64,000 nucleotides of DNA, from positions 248,001 to 312,000 of the forward strand of contig NZ_SOAM01000004.1 of assembly GCF_004364555.1 (NCBI RefSeq), in the 5' to 3' direction. The notes below the pieces were generated by a model, which was not told the DNA's origin, did not search any database, and worked only from the letters and a program-made list of their open reading frames with translations. This stretch comes from Amnibacterium kyonggiense (lineage in GTDB: Bacteria; Actinomycetota; Actinomycetes; Actinomycetales; Microbacteriaceae). The position numbers and the translations under genes are program-made. This document shows, piece after piece, positions 25,852-34,495 of the stretch; positions within the stretch are counted from its first letter, which is position 1; every line of letters begins with the position of its first letter.

Positions 25852-26892
25852 ATGGACACCGCGGCTGCGGGCACGGAGGTGCTCCTCGAGCGCGCCATGC
25901 GCCGCGCCCTCGAGCTCGCCCGGCTCGGGCCCTCCGGCGGCCCCAACCCGCAGGTCGGCTGCGTGCTGCTCGGCCCCGACGGGGACGTGCTGGCCGAGGG
26001 GTGGCATCGCGGTGCGGGCACGCCCCACGCGGAGGCGGACGCGCTCGCGAAGGTGCCGGAGGGCGCCGCGGCGGGGGCGACCGCAGTCGTCACGCTCGAG
26101 CCCTGCGACCACACGGGTCGGACCGGCCCGTGCTCGGTCGCGCTGATCGACGCCGGCGTCGCGCGGGTCGTGGTCGCGCAGCCCGACCCGAACCCGCTCG
26201 CGGCCGGCGGAGCCGAGCGCCTCCGTGCCGCGGGCGTCGCGGTCGAGATCGGCGTGCTCGGGGACGAGGCGGCGGCGCTGAACGAGCGCTGGGCCACCGC
26301 GCTCCGGCTCGGGCGGCCGTGGGTGACCGCGAAGTGGGCGTCGAGCCTCGACGGGCGGATCGCCGCGGCCGACGGCTCGAGCCGGTGGATCACGGGACCG
26401 GCGGCCCGGGCGGACGTGCATCGGCGCCGCGCCGAGCACGGCGCGATCCTCGTCGGCTCGGGCACCGTGCTCACCGACGATCCCGCGCTCACCGCCCGCG
26501 ACGGCGACGCCCTGCTCCCCCACCAGCCGCGGCCCGTCGTCGTCGGCCTCCGCGAGCCCGCGCCGGACGCCGCCGTCCGCGCCCACCCGGAGCCGCTCCT
26601 CCGCGTCCGCTCGCACGATCCCGCTGCAGCGCTCGAGGCGATCGCCGACACGGGTGCGACGAGCGCGTTCCTCGAGGGCGGCCCGACGCTCCTCTCCGCC
26701 TTCCTCGCCGCCGACCTCGTCGACGAGGTGCTCGTCTACCTAGCGCCGACGCTGCTCGGCGGCGACCGCCTCGCGACCCTCGACCTCGGCGTGCCGACGA
26801 TCGGCGCACAGCGCCGGCTCACGATCCGCGAGGTCCACCGACTCGGCGACGACCTGCTCGTCGTCGCCCACCCCGACCACAGGGAGGCCTGA
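25852..26892 (+). CDS. ribD: Bifunctional diaminohydroxyphosphoribosylaminopyrimidine deaminase / reductase
   Basis: A 346-residue two-domain enzyme of riboflavin synthesis. The N-terminal deaminase domain carries the zinc site: His in TPHAEADAL with catalytic Glu, and the two cysteines in EPCDHTGRTGPCS. The C-terminal NADPH-dependent reductase starts at about residue 155 (VTAKWASSLDGRIAA, ILVGSGTVLTDDP, FLEGGPTLLSAF). The ATG at 25852 lies downstream of the riboswitch with a weak AGGGA site. Its stop overlaps the ribE start by one base. Confidence 0.95.
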   Translation: MDTAAAGTEVLLERAMRRALELARLGPSGGPNPQVGCVLLGPDGDVLAEGWHRGAGTPHAEADALAKVPEGAAAGATAVVTLEPCDHTGRTGPCSVALIDAGVARVVVAQPDPNPLAAGGAERLRAAGVAVEIGVLGDEAAALNERWATALRLGRPWVTAKWASSLDGRIAAADGSSRWITGPAARADVHRRRAEHGAILVGSGTVLTDDPALTARDGDALLPHQPRPVVVGLREPAPDAAVRAHPEPLLRVRSHDPAAALEAIADTGATSAFLEGGPTLLSAFLAADLVDEVLVYLAPTLLGGDRLATLDLGVPTIGAQRRLTIREVHRLGDDLLVVAHPDHREA

Positions 26893-27518
26893 TGTTCACC
26901 GGCATCATCGAGGAGCGCGGCCGCATCGTCGGCTGGGAGACGACGCCCGACGGCGGCGCCCGGCTGACGATCGACGCGCCGACGACCTCGGCGGACGCGC
27001 ACCACGGCGACTCGATCGCCGTGAGCGGCGTCTGCCTCACGGTCGTCCGGTTCGGCGACGGCCGCTTCACCGCGGACGTGATGGGCCAGACGCTCGCGGT
27101 CAGCGCGATCGCCGACCTGGCGGAGGGCGACGAGGTCAACCTCGAGCGCGCCGCGAAGGTCGGCGACCGGCTCGGCGGCCACATCGTCCAGGGGCACGTC
27201 GACGGCGTCGGCGAGCTGCTGCAGGTCCGCGACGAGGGGGCGTGGCGCGTCCTCCGCATCTCCCTCCCCGCCGATCTCGCGCCCCTCGTGGTCGACAAGG
27301 GCTCGATCGCCGTCGCGGGCACGTCCCTCACGGTCTCCGCGATCGGGCAGGAGGGTCCGGCGCACTGGTTCGAGGTCAGCCTCATCCCCGAGACGCTCCA
27401 GGCGACCACGCTCGGCGCCCTCGCCGTCGGCGGCCGGGTGAACCTGGAGACGGACGTGCTCGCCCGGCACGTCGCACGGCTGCTGGCGCTCACGCCGGCC
27501 TCGGAAGGGATGGCGTGA
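26892..27518 (+). CDS. ribE: Riboflavin synthase (alpha subunit type)
   Basis: A 208-residue enzyme that dismutates two 6,7-dimethyl-8-ribityllumazines to riboflavin. It has the two-fold repeated lumazine-binding domain: MFTGIIEERG with GDSIAVSGVCLTV in the first half, GHIVQGHVDG and KGSIAVAGTSLTV in the second. Length is normal. It is coupled by TGATG overlaps to ribD upstream and ribBA downstream. Confidence 0.96.
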   Translation: MFTGIIEERGRIVGWETTPDGGARLTIDAPTTSADAHHGDSIAVSGVCLTVVRFGDGRFTADVMGQTLAVSAIADLAEGDEVNLERAAKVGDRLGGHIVQGHVDGVGELLQVRDEGAWRVLRISLPADLAPLVVDKGSIAVAGTSLTVSAIGQEGPAHWFEVSLIPETLQATTLGALAVGGRVNLETDVLARHVARLLALTPASEGMA

Positions 27519-28792
27519 TGCCGCTGGCGCCGGTGGAGGAGGTCGTCGCCGCGCTCCGCGACGGCCGCATCGTGATCGTCGCGGACGACGAGACTCGGGA
27601 GAACGAGGGCGACGCGATCGTGTCGGCGGTGCTCGCGACGCCGGAGACGATCACCTGGATCGTGAACCACACGTCCGGGTTCATCTGCGCACCCATGACG
27701 AACGCGATCGCCGACCGCCTCGACCTGCCGATGATGGTCCGCGACAACCAGGACCCGCGCGGCACCGCCTACACGGTGAGCGTCGACGCGACCGACCGCC
27801 TCTCGACCGGCATCAGCGCCGCCGACCGGGCGCACACGCTGAACGTCCTCGCCGACCCGGACTCGACGCCCGCCCTGGTGAGCCGCCCGGGGCACATCCT
27901 CCCCCTGCGCGCCGTCGACGGCGGGGTGCGGCAGCGCGGCGGCCACACCGAGGCGGCCGTCGACCTGATGAAGCTCGCAGGTCTCCCGCCGGTCGCCGCG
28001 ATCTCGGAGATCGCGTCCCCGGACGGCACCATGACGCGGCTCCCGGGGCTGCTCGAGCTCGGCGAGCGCGAGGGCATCCTCGTGACGACCGTCGCGGCGA
28101 TCCGGGAGCACCTCGACGCGCATCCGGCGGCGTGCGACGAGGCCGGGATCACCGAGCCGCCCGCGGCGCCGCGGGTGCGCTTCGAGGTGGAGACGAACCT
28201 CCGCACCGTCCACGGCGTCTTCCGTACGCGCGCCTACCGCGACCTGCTGACGGGGGACGAGCACGTCGCCCTCGTGGCGGACGGCGACGGCTCGACGCCG
28301 CCGCTCGTGCGGGTGCATTCCGAGTGCCTGACCGGGGAGGCCTTCGGCTCCGCGCAGTGCGAGTGCGGCCCGCAGCTCGACGCGGCGCTCGACCGGGTGC
28401 AGGCGGAGGGCGGCGCCGTCGTCTACCTCCGGGGGCAGGAGGGCCGCGGCATCGGCCTGATCGACAAGCTCCGCGCGTACCGGCTGCAGGAGGACGGGCT
28501 CGACACCCTCGACGCGAACCTCGCGCTGGGTCTGCCGGTCGACGCCCGCGAGTACGGGGCCGCGGCAGCGATCCTCGAGGATCTCGGGTTCGACTCGGTG
28601 CGGCTGCTCACGAACAACCCGGACAAGATCGCGCAGCTCGAGGCGCACGGCGTGACCGTCGCGCACCGCGAGCCGCTCGTGGTCGGCGTCGGCGCCGCGA
28701 ACCAGGGGTACCTCGACACGAAGCGCGAGCGCATGGGCCACCTGATCGACCGCCCCCGGGCGGTCGCGGACACGAAGCGGAGGGCCGGATGA
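27518..28792 (+). CDS. ribBA: Bifunctional 3,4-dihydroxy-2-butanone-4-phosphate synthase / GTP cyclohydrolase II
   Basis: A 424-residue fusion providing both precursors of lumazine. Residues 1-205 are the DHBP synthase (VADDETRENEGDA, DNQDPRGTAYTVSVDA, RPGHILPLRA, RGGHTEAAVDL). From about residue 215 comes GTP cyclohydrolase II, with zinc cysteines C270, C281 and C283 (SECLTGEAFGSAQCECG), then RGQEGRGIGLIDK and LLTNNPDK. All key residues of both halves appear intact. It overlaps ribE by one base and ribH by four. Confidence 0.97.
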   Translation: MPLAPVEEVVAALRDGRIVIVADDETRENEGDAIVSAVLATPETITWIVNHTSGFICAPMTNAIADRLDLPMMVRDNQDPRGTAYTVSVDATDRLSTGISAADRAHTLNVLADPDSTPALVSRPGHILPLRAVDGGVRQRGGHTEAAVDLMKLAGLPPVAAISEIASPDGTMTRLPGLLELGEREGILVTTVAAIREHLDAHPAACDEAGITEPPAAPRVRFEVETNLRTVHGVFRTRAYRDLLTGDEHVALVADGDGSTPPLVRVHSECLTGEAFGSAQCECGPQLDAALDRVQAEGGAVVYLRGQEGRGIGLIDKLRAYRLQEDGLDTLDANLALGLPVDAREYGAAAAILEDLGFDSVRLLTNNPDKIAQLEAHGVTVAHREPLVVGVGAANQGYLDTKRERMGHLIDRPRAVADTKRRAG

Positions 28793-29265
28793 GCGGCGAG
28801 GGAAGGCCTGCGGCGCAGGAGATCGACGGCAGCGGCCTCACGGTCGCCGTCGTGCACGGGACGTGGCACCCGATGATCGCGGACGGGCTCCTCGCCGGAG
28901 CGCGCCGGACGATCGAGGCGGCGGGCGCCACCGCCGTCGAGTACGCGGTGCCCGGCAGCTTCGAGCTGCCGGTTGTCGCGAAGGCGGCGCTGCTCGCAGG
29001 CGCCGACGCGGCGGTCGCGCTCGGCGTGATCATCCGCGGCGGCACTCCGCACTTCGAGTACGTGTCGAGCGCCGCGACCGACGGGCTCACCCGCGTCGCC
29101 CTCGACACCGGCAAGCCGGTGGGCTTCGGCGTGCTGACGCTCGACGACGAGGAGCAGGGTCTGGACCGGGCCGGTCTGCCGCACAGCCGCGAGGACAAGG
29201 GCGCGGAGGCGGCGGAGGCGGCCCTCCGGACGGCGCTGATCCTCCGCGGGATCCGCGCGAGCTGA
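28789..29265 (+). CDS. ribH: 6,7-dimethyl-8-ribityllumazine synthase
   Basis: A 158-residue lumazine synthase, which usually assembles into pentamers or icosahedral shells. Family landmarks are VPGSFELPV, LGVIIRGGTPHFEYV (with the catalytic His) and FGVLTLDDEEQ. The ATG overlaps the ribBA stop (ATGA). It ends the four-gene riboflavin operon; the convergent ribokinase gene follows after 56 nt. Confidence 0.96.
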   Translation: MSGEGRPAAQEIDGSGLTVAVVHGTWHPMIADGLLAGARRTIEAAGATAVEYAVPGSFELPVVAKAALLAGADAAVALGVIIRGGTPHFEYVSSAATDGLTRVALDTGKPVGFGVLTLDDEEQGLDRAGLPHSREDKGAEAAEAALRTALILRGIRAS

Positions 29266-29306
29266 GGCCGGGCCGTCGGCGTCGCGCGTCGGTGCCGAGG
29301 GTCCGG

Positions 29307-29330
29307 GGTGGTTTCGAGGCCTCAACCACC
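29307..29330. terminator. Hairpin between convergent ribH and ribokinase genes
   Basis: GGTGGTT (29307-29313) pairs with AACCACC (29324-29330), and an internal GAGGCCTC palindrome lies in the loop. It overlaps the last codons of the ribokinase gene and can act in both directions. Confidence 0.5.
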
Positions 29331-30152
29331 GAGGACGGGTGGCTCGGGTTGCGCGCCCTCGTGCTCGACCGAACGTGCTCCGGCGACGGCGGCCGCACGC
29401 ATCGCCTGGTCCGGGTCGCTGCCGGCCGCGAGCGCCGCGGCGAGCGCGCCGCAGTAGGTGTCGCCCGCACCGGTCGTGTCGACGACCCGTGCCGCGCGGT
29501 CGGCCGGCACCGATCGCGCCCCCCACTCGGAGCCGTGCTCGCCGCGGGTCACGAGGAGCGACCGAGGAGCCGCGCCCGATGCGCGCAGCAGCGCCGCTTC
29601 GGACTCGTTCGCGACCACCGGATCCGCCAGGGCCAGCACATCGGCGGGGAGCTCTGCGAAGGGCGCGACGTTGAGCACGATCCGCGCCCCGGCCGCGCCG
29701 GCCCGCCGCGCCGCCTCGGCGACGACGCCGAGGTCGACCTCCAGCTGCAGCAGGAGGACGTCGCCGGCCGCGATCCCGTCGAGGGCGGCGAGGTCGTCGT
29801 CGCCGACCGCGGCGTTCGCCCCGGGCGACACGATGATCGTGTTCTCCCCGTCGTCCGCGACCGCGATGAACGCGCGCCCCGTCGGACCGGGCACGGTCCG
29901 CAGCCGGGTGACGTCGATCCGGAAGGCGGCGAGCCGGTCCCGGTAGGCGGCACCCTCCGCATCGTCCCCGACGGCGCCGATCATGCGCACGCGGGCGCCG
30001 GCCACGGCTGCGGCGACGGCCTGGTTCGCCCCCTTGCCGCCGAAGGCCGTCTCGGGATCGCCCCCGGTCAGGGTCTCCCCCGGCGCGGGATGGCGCTGCA
30101 CCCGCACCACCACGTCCACGTTCAGCGAGCCGAGCACCCAGACGTCCGCCAC
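29322..30152 (-). CDS. rbsK: Ribokinase (PfkB family)
   Basis: A 276-residue PfkB-family sugar kinase, most like ribokinase. The first PfkB signature is GGKGANQAVAAA near residue 41, the second DTTGAGDTYCGALAAAL with the catalytic Asp (GAGD). LLQLEV and VVANESEA are typical. It phosphorylates ribose, such as that released from nucleosides, to ribose-5-phosphate; other pentoses or deoxyribose are possible. The GTG at 30152 is 20 nt after the TetR stop on the same strand. A CACGAT hexamer 6 nt upstream could also allow an own leaderless transcript. Confidence 0.85.
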   Translation of the reverse strand: MADVWVLGSLNVDVVVRVQRHPAPGETLTGGDPETAFGGKGANQAVAAAVAGARVRMIGAVGDDAEGAAYRDRLAAFRIDVTRLRTVPGPTGRAFIAVADDGENTIIVSPGANAAVGDDDLAALDGIAAGDVLLLQLEVDLGVVAEAARRAGAAGARIVLNVAPFAELPADVLALADPVVANESEAALLRASGAAPRSLLVTRGEHGSEWGARSVPADRAARVVDTTGAGDTYCGALAAALAAGSDPDQAMRAAAVAGARSVEHEGAQPEPPVLGG

Positions 30153-30158
30153 CGCTCC

Positions 30159-30164
30159 ATCGTG
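30159..30164 (-). promoter_or_regulatory. Possible -10 for leaderless ribokinase mRNA
   Basis: Minus-strand CACGAT, six bases (GGAGCG), then the GTG. It is weaker than the others because GGAG could also serve as a close ribosome-binding site. Confidence 0.25.
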
Positions 30165-30172
30165 GCAGGCGC

Positions 30173-30772
30173 TCAGAGCGGAACGGTGAGCCGTTCCTGC
30201 ACGTGCTGCCGCACGAGGTCGGCCATGTCGCTCGTGCAGCCGTCGAGCAGCCACTGCACCTGCAGGCCGTCCATGACCGCGACGAGCTCGCGGGCCGCGA
30301 CGTCGGGATCAACGCCGTCGCGCAGGGCGCCGTCCTCCCGCGCCTGCTCGTAGGACTCCCGCATTTCGGCCCGGCTGGCCCGGTAGCGGCGGACGAAGTA
30401 GGCGTGCGCCGGGTGATCGGCTGCGGTCGCCTCGGCCGAGAGCACCGTGTACAGCTCGACGATGCCGCGGCGCCCCTCGTTGCGGCGGGCCAGCTCGACC
30501 ACGCGGCGCAGCTGGGCCACCCCGCGCACCGGCGGCGTGAAGAACTGCGCGATGTCCTGCTCGTCGCGGTGCTCGAGCACGGCGATCAGCAGCGCCTCCT
30601 TCGTCGCGAAGTGATGCAGCAGGCCGGGGTGCGAGATCCCGCAGCGGGACGCGATCTCGCGGAGCGAGGCACCGCGGTAGCCCACCTCCCCGAACAGCGC
30701 CGTGGCGCGCTCGATGATCTCGGCGCGCTTCGCCCGCCCCTTCGCGTAGCCCCGCTCCGCTGCGATGGTCAT
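30173..30772 (-). CDS. TetR-family regulator
   Basis: A 199-residue repressor. Residues 15-60 form the TetR helix-turn-helix (RAEIIERATALFGEVGYRGASLREIASRCGIS, given here in part: SLREIASRCGIS, HPGLLHHFATKEALL). The C-terminal ligand/dimer domain ends with MDGLQVQWLLDG, common in regulators beside sugar transporters. The ATG at 30772 follows GAGGAG (about 3 nt). It is divergent from the MFS-GH3 genes, and the shared 121-bp region contains a candidate operator, so it likely represses them and itself. Confidence 0.9.
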   Translation of the reverse strand: MTIAAERGYAKGRAKRAEIIERATALFGEVGYRGASLREIASRCGISHPGLLHHFATKEALLIAVLEHRDEQDIAQFFTPPVRGVAQLRRVVELARRNEGRRGIVELYTVLSAEATAADHPAHAYFVRRYRASRAEMRESYEQAREDGALRDGVDPDVAARELVAVMDGLQVQWLLDGCTSDMADLVRQHVQERLTVPL

Positions 30773-30814
30773 GCGCTCCTCGATCCGCTCCTGGGCAGTT
30801 TCTCACGCGCTTAC

Positions 30815-30843
30815 TTACCAAATGGTCGGTTTTGGGGTTATCG
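30815..30843 (+). promoter_or_regulatory. MFS-GH3 promoter with TetR operator
   Basis: TTACCA (30815-30820) and TTATCG (30838-30843) are 17 bp apart. The palindrome ACCA-AA-TGGT (30817-30826) overlaps the -35 box. The A+T-rich ACTTACCAAATGGTCGGTTT stretch contrasts with its surroundings, as expected for the operator of the divergent TetR. Confidence 0.6.
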
Positions 30844-30893
30844 TGGGCGCCGCACCGGCCGACGCGGGCCGGCGGAGAGGACAGAGGAGTCCC

Positions 30894-32201
30894 ATGGCCG
30901 TCATCGAACCGACCGGCGTCGCTGCGGCGAGCGCCGGCGCAGGAGCCGTGCCCGGGTCCCGCCGCAGCGCGGGCAACGGCGTGATCGTCGCCTACGTCAT
31001 CGCCTACCTGGCGCTGTACATCGCGCTCATCACGCCCGTCATCTCGACCCTCGCGGTCAAGGTCAACGAGATCTCGACCGTCGCGACCCGCGCGGGCGAC
31101 CTCAGCCTCGTCACCGGGATCGGCGCCTTCTTCGCCTTCGTCGCCAACCCGATCGCGGGCGCCCTCTCCGACCGCACGACGAGCCGCTTCGGCATGCGCC
31201 GGCCGTGGCTCGTCATCGGTGTGATCGGGGGCGCGGTCGGCCTGCTCGTCATCGCGACCGCCTCCGGCATCTGGCAGGTCGTCGTCGGCTGGGCCATCGC
31301 GCAGACCGCGTTCAACGGCACGCAGGCCGCGCTCCAGGCGGTCCTGCCCGACCAGGTCGAGGAGCACCGCCGCGGAAAGGTGTCGGGCTGGCTCGGCATC
31401 GCCCAGAACGCGTCCTCGCTCATCGGCATCGGCCTGGCGACGCTGTTCGCCGCTGCGGGACTGACGTCCTTCTGGTCGATCGCCGTCCCGGCCGCGATCG
31501 GCGTCGTCGGCGTGGTCGTCTTCGCCGCACTCCTGCACGACCGGCGGCTGTCGAAGGCCGACGCCGTCCCGTTCCATCTCGGCGCGTTCGTCAAGGGCTT
31601 CTGGATCAGCCCTCGGAAGCACCCCGACTTCGCCTGGGCCTTCACCGGCCGGTTCCTGATGCTGCTCGGCTTCGCGGCGTACAACGGTTACCAGGTGTAC
31701 TTCCTGCTCACCCGGTTCGGCTTCGACACCCCCACCGCGCTCTCCTGGCAGCTCCGGCTGTCCGTCGTCCAGACGATCGTCCTGGTCGTCGCGGCCGCGC
31801 TGGGCGGCTGGCTCTCGGACCGCACCGGCCGTCGGAAGGTCTTCGTGATCGTGGCGACCGTCCTGGCCGGCGTCGGCCTCATCGTCTTCGCGTCGGCGCA
31901 GGACCCGAACATCCTGTTCGTCGCCGCCGCGCTGTTCGGCGCCGGGCTCGGCGCCTACTTCGCGGTCGACCTCGCCCTCGTCACGGACGTGCTGCCGAAC
32001 CGAGAGACCGACGCGGCGAAGAACATGGGCGTGTTCAACATCGCGAACGCGCTGCCGCAGTCCCTCGCACCCGCGCTCGCGCCGCTGCTGCTCGGCATCG
32101 GTTCCACGACCGCGGGCAACTACACGCTCCTGTTCGTGGTCGCGGCGGTCGTGATCCTCGCGGGTGCGGCGAGCACCATGTTCATCAAGGGCGCGCGCTG
32201 A
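30894..32201 (+). CDS. MFS sugar transporter
   Basis: A 435-residue permease with 12 predicted membrane helices. An N-terminal Ala/Gly tail precedes helix 1, the conserved loop 2-3 motif is GALSDRTTSRFGMRRPW, and its repeat is GGWLSDRTGRRKV between helices 8 and 9. Such transporters move glycosides or sugars with protons or other cations. The ATG at 30894 follows AGAGGAG. It directly precedes two GH3 glycosidase genes, so uptake of the glycoside or its products is likely. The charged-residue pattern resembles the sugar-H+ group more than drug exporters. Confidence 0.87.
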   Translation: MAVIEPTGVAAASAGAGAVPGSRRSAGNGVIVAYVIAYLALYIALITPVISTLAVKVNEISTVATRAGDLSLVTGIGAFFAFVANPIAGALSDRTTSRFGMRRPWLVIGVIGGAVGLLVIATASGIWQVVVGWAIAQTAFNGTQAALQAVLPDQVEEHRRGKVSGWLGIAQNASSLIGIGLATLFAAAGLTSFWSIAVPAAIGVVGVVVFAALLHDRRLSKADAVPFHLGAFVKGFWISPRKHPDFAWAFTGRFLMLLGFAAYNGYQVYFLLTRFGFDTPTALSWQLRLSVVQTIVLVVAAALGGWLSDRTGRRKVFVIVATVLAGVGLIVFASAQDPNILFVAAALFGAGLGAYFAVDLALVTDVLPNRETDAAKNMGVFNIANALPQSLAPALAPLLLGIGSTTAGNYTLLFVVAAVVILAGAASTMFIKGAR

Positions 32202-32224
32202 CGCGCGCATCGGACGGAGACGAC

Positions 32225-34495
32225 ATGAGCACCACCACGCCCGCGACCATCGACGTCGAGGAGGTCCTCGCGGGCCTCACCCTCGAGGAGAAGGCCGAGC
32301 TGCTCGACGGCAGCGACTTCTGGAACACCACCCCGATCGAGCGGCTCGGCGTCCCGGCCGTCATGGTGACGGACGGCCCGCACGGGCTGCGCAAGCAGTC
32401 CGGTGCCGCCGACCACGTGGGCCTGAACGACAGCGTCCCGGCGACCTGCTTCCCGCCCGCCGCGGGGCTCGTGTCCTCCTGGGACCCGCAGCTGCTGCGC
32501 CGCGTCGGCGTCGCGCTCGGCGACGAGTGCCGGGCGGAGCGCGTCGCGGTCCTGCTCGGCCCGGGCGTGAACATGAAGCGGTCCCCGCTGAACGGGCGGA
32601 ACTTCGAGTACTTCTCGGAGGACCCGCTGCTCGCCGGCGAGCTCGCCTCCGGCCTCGTGCAGGGCATCCAGTCCCGCGGGGTCGGCACGTCGCTGAAGCA
32701 CTTCGCCGCGAACAACCAGGAGACGGACCGCATGACGGTCTCCGCGGAGGTCGACGAGCGGACGCTCCGCGAGGTCTACCTCCCGGCCTTCGAGCGGGTC
32801 GTCACCGCGGCGCAGCCGTGGACGGTCATGTGCTCCTACAACCGCATCAACGGCGTCTACGCCTCCGAGGACCCGTGGCTGCTCACCGACGTCCTGCGCG
32901 GCGACTGGGGCTACGAGGGGCTCGTCGTCTCCGACTGGGGCGCGACGAACGTGCGCGAGGCGGGCGTGGCCGCGGGCATGGACCTCGAGATGCCGTCCTC
33001 CAGCGGCGCCGGGACGAAGCGGATCCTCGACGCGGTGCGCGAGGGGCGCCTGGCGGAGGCCGACGTGGACCGCGCCGCCCGCCGCGTGCTCGAGCTCGTC
33101 GCGAAGGCGCAGCCCGCGCTGACGTCGCCCGCCGAGCCCTTCGACGTCGACGCGCACCACGCGCTCGCCCGCGAGGCCGCGACCGCCGCCGCGGTCCTGC
33201 TGAAGAACGAGGACGGGATCCTCCCGCTCGCGCCGACCGGCGGCCGCGTCGCCGTGATCGGCGAGTTCGCCCGCACCCCGCGCTACCAGGGCGCCGGTTC
33301 CTCCCAGGTGAACCCGACCCGGCTCGACGCCGCGCTCGACGCGCTCACCGCCGCGCTCCCGGATCGGGAGGTCGTCTTCGCGCCCGCGTTCGAGGTCGAG
33401 GCGGAGGAGGCCGACCCCGCGCTCGTCGCCGAGGCCGTCGCCGCCGCGCGGGACGCCGAGGTGGTCCTCCTGTTCCTCGGGCTGCCCGCGTCCTACGAGT
33501 CGGAGGGCTACGACCGCGCGCACATGGACCTGCCGGCGCAGCAGGTCGCGCTCGTCGACGCGATCGCGGACGCCAACCCGAACGTCGCGGTGGTCCTGTC
33601 GAACGGGTCCGTCGTCACGCTCGACCCGTGGCAGGACCGCGTCAAGGGCCTGCTCGAGGCGTGGCTCGGCGGCCAGGCGGGCGGGGCGGCGATCGCCGAC
33701 CTGCTCACCGGCGCGGCGGAGCCCTCCGGGCGCCTCGGCGAGACGATCCCGGTCCGCTACGAGGACAACCCGACGATCGGGAACTTCCCCGGCGAGCAGG
33801 GGAGGGTCCGCTACGGCGAGGGCCTGCTGATCGGCTACCGCTGGTACGACGCCCACCGCCTGCCGGTCGCGTATCCGTTCGGACACGGCCTCGGCTACAC
33901 GACGTTCGCCCACGAGGACCTCGCGGTCACCGTCGAGGCGGACGGCGCCGCGCCGCGGGTCGTCGTCGAGGCGACCGTGCGGAACACCGGCTCCCGCCGC
34001 GGCACCGAGACCGTTCAGGTCTACGTGGCCGACCCGGCCGCGACGGTGTTCCGCCCGGACCAGGAGCTGCGCGGCTTCGCCCGCACGACGCTCGAGCCGG
34101 GCGCGTCCGAGCGGGTGCGCATCGAGCTCGACGCCCGCGCGTTCGCGTACTGGGACGTCTCGCGGGGTCGCTTCGTCGTGGAGGGCGGCGCCTTCGAGAT
34201 CCGCGTCGGCGCCTCCAGCCGCGACGTCCGCGCCAGCGCGACGATCGAGCTGACGGGCGAGGAGCTCCTTCCGCCGCTCGCGCCGGACTCGACCGTCCAG
34301 GCGTGGCTCGACCACCCGCGGGCGGGCGCGTGGGTCCGCGAGCGGATCGCCGACCACCCGTTCGGCGGGATGCTGTTCGACCCGACGCACGGCGAGATGA
34401 TGCGGGCGATCCCCCTCGTGCGCATCGCGCGCTTCCCGGGCTCGCCGGTCTCGGAGTCCGAGATCGACGACGCGGTCGCACGGTTCGGCGCATGA
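32225..34495 (+). CDS. GH3 beta-glucosidase
   Basis: A 756-residue glycoside hydrolase family 3 enzyme without signal peptide, so probably cytosolic. The N-terminal barrel carries VMVTDGPHGLRKQ, GPGVNMKRSPLNGRNFEYFSEDP (in part), SLKHFAANNQE and the nucleophile D237 in VVSDWGATN. The second domain with KNEDGILPL and QGAGSSQVNP follows, then a fibronectin-III-like domain (VRNTGSRRGTETVQVYV), and a C-terminal extension of about 80 residues (LLPPLAPDSTVQAWL). It hydrolyses beta-glucosides imported by the MFS protein. The stop overlaps the next gene (ATGA). Confidence 0.9.
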   Translation: MSTTTPATIDVEEVLAGLTLEEKAELLDGSDFWNTTPIERLGVPAVMVTDGPHGLRKQSGAADHVGLNDSVPATCFPPAAGLVSSWDPQLLRRVGVALGDECRAERVAVLLGPGVNMKRSPLNGRNFEYFSEDPLLAGELASGLVQGIQSRGVGTSLKHFAANNQETDRMTVSAEVDERTLREVYLPAFERVVTAAQPWTVMCSYNRINGVYASEDPWLLTDVLRGDWGYEGLVVSDWGATNVREAGVAAGMDLEMPSSSGAGTKRILDAVREGRLAEADVDRAARRVLELVAKAQPALTSPAEPFDVDAHHALAREAATAAAVLLKNEDGILPLAPTGGRVAVIGEFARTPRYQGAGSSQVNPTRLDAALDALTAALPDREVVFAPAFEVEAEEADPALVAEAVAAARDAEVVLLFLGLPASYESEGYDRAHMDLPAQQVALVDAIADANPNVAVVLSNGSVVTLDPWQDRVKGLLEAWLGGQAGGAAIADLLTGAAEPSGRLGETIPVRYEDNPTIGNFPGEQGRVRYGEGLLIGYRWYDAHRLPVAYPFGHGLGYTTFAHEDLAVTVEADGAAPRVVVEATVRNTGSRRGTETVQVYVADPAATVFRPDQELRGFARTTLEPGASERVRIELDARAFAYWDVSRGRFVVEGGAFEIRVGASSRDVRASATIELTGEELLPPLAPDSTVQAWLDHPRAGAWVRERIADHPFGGMLFDPTHGEMMRAIPLVRIARFPGSPVSESEIDDAVARFGA

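Noticed and set aside
30203-32224. Plus-strand frame running into the GH3 gene without a stop
   Set aside because: It only reflects absent stops in G+C-rich DNA across TetR and MFS genes. The GH3 protein begins at 32225.
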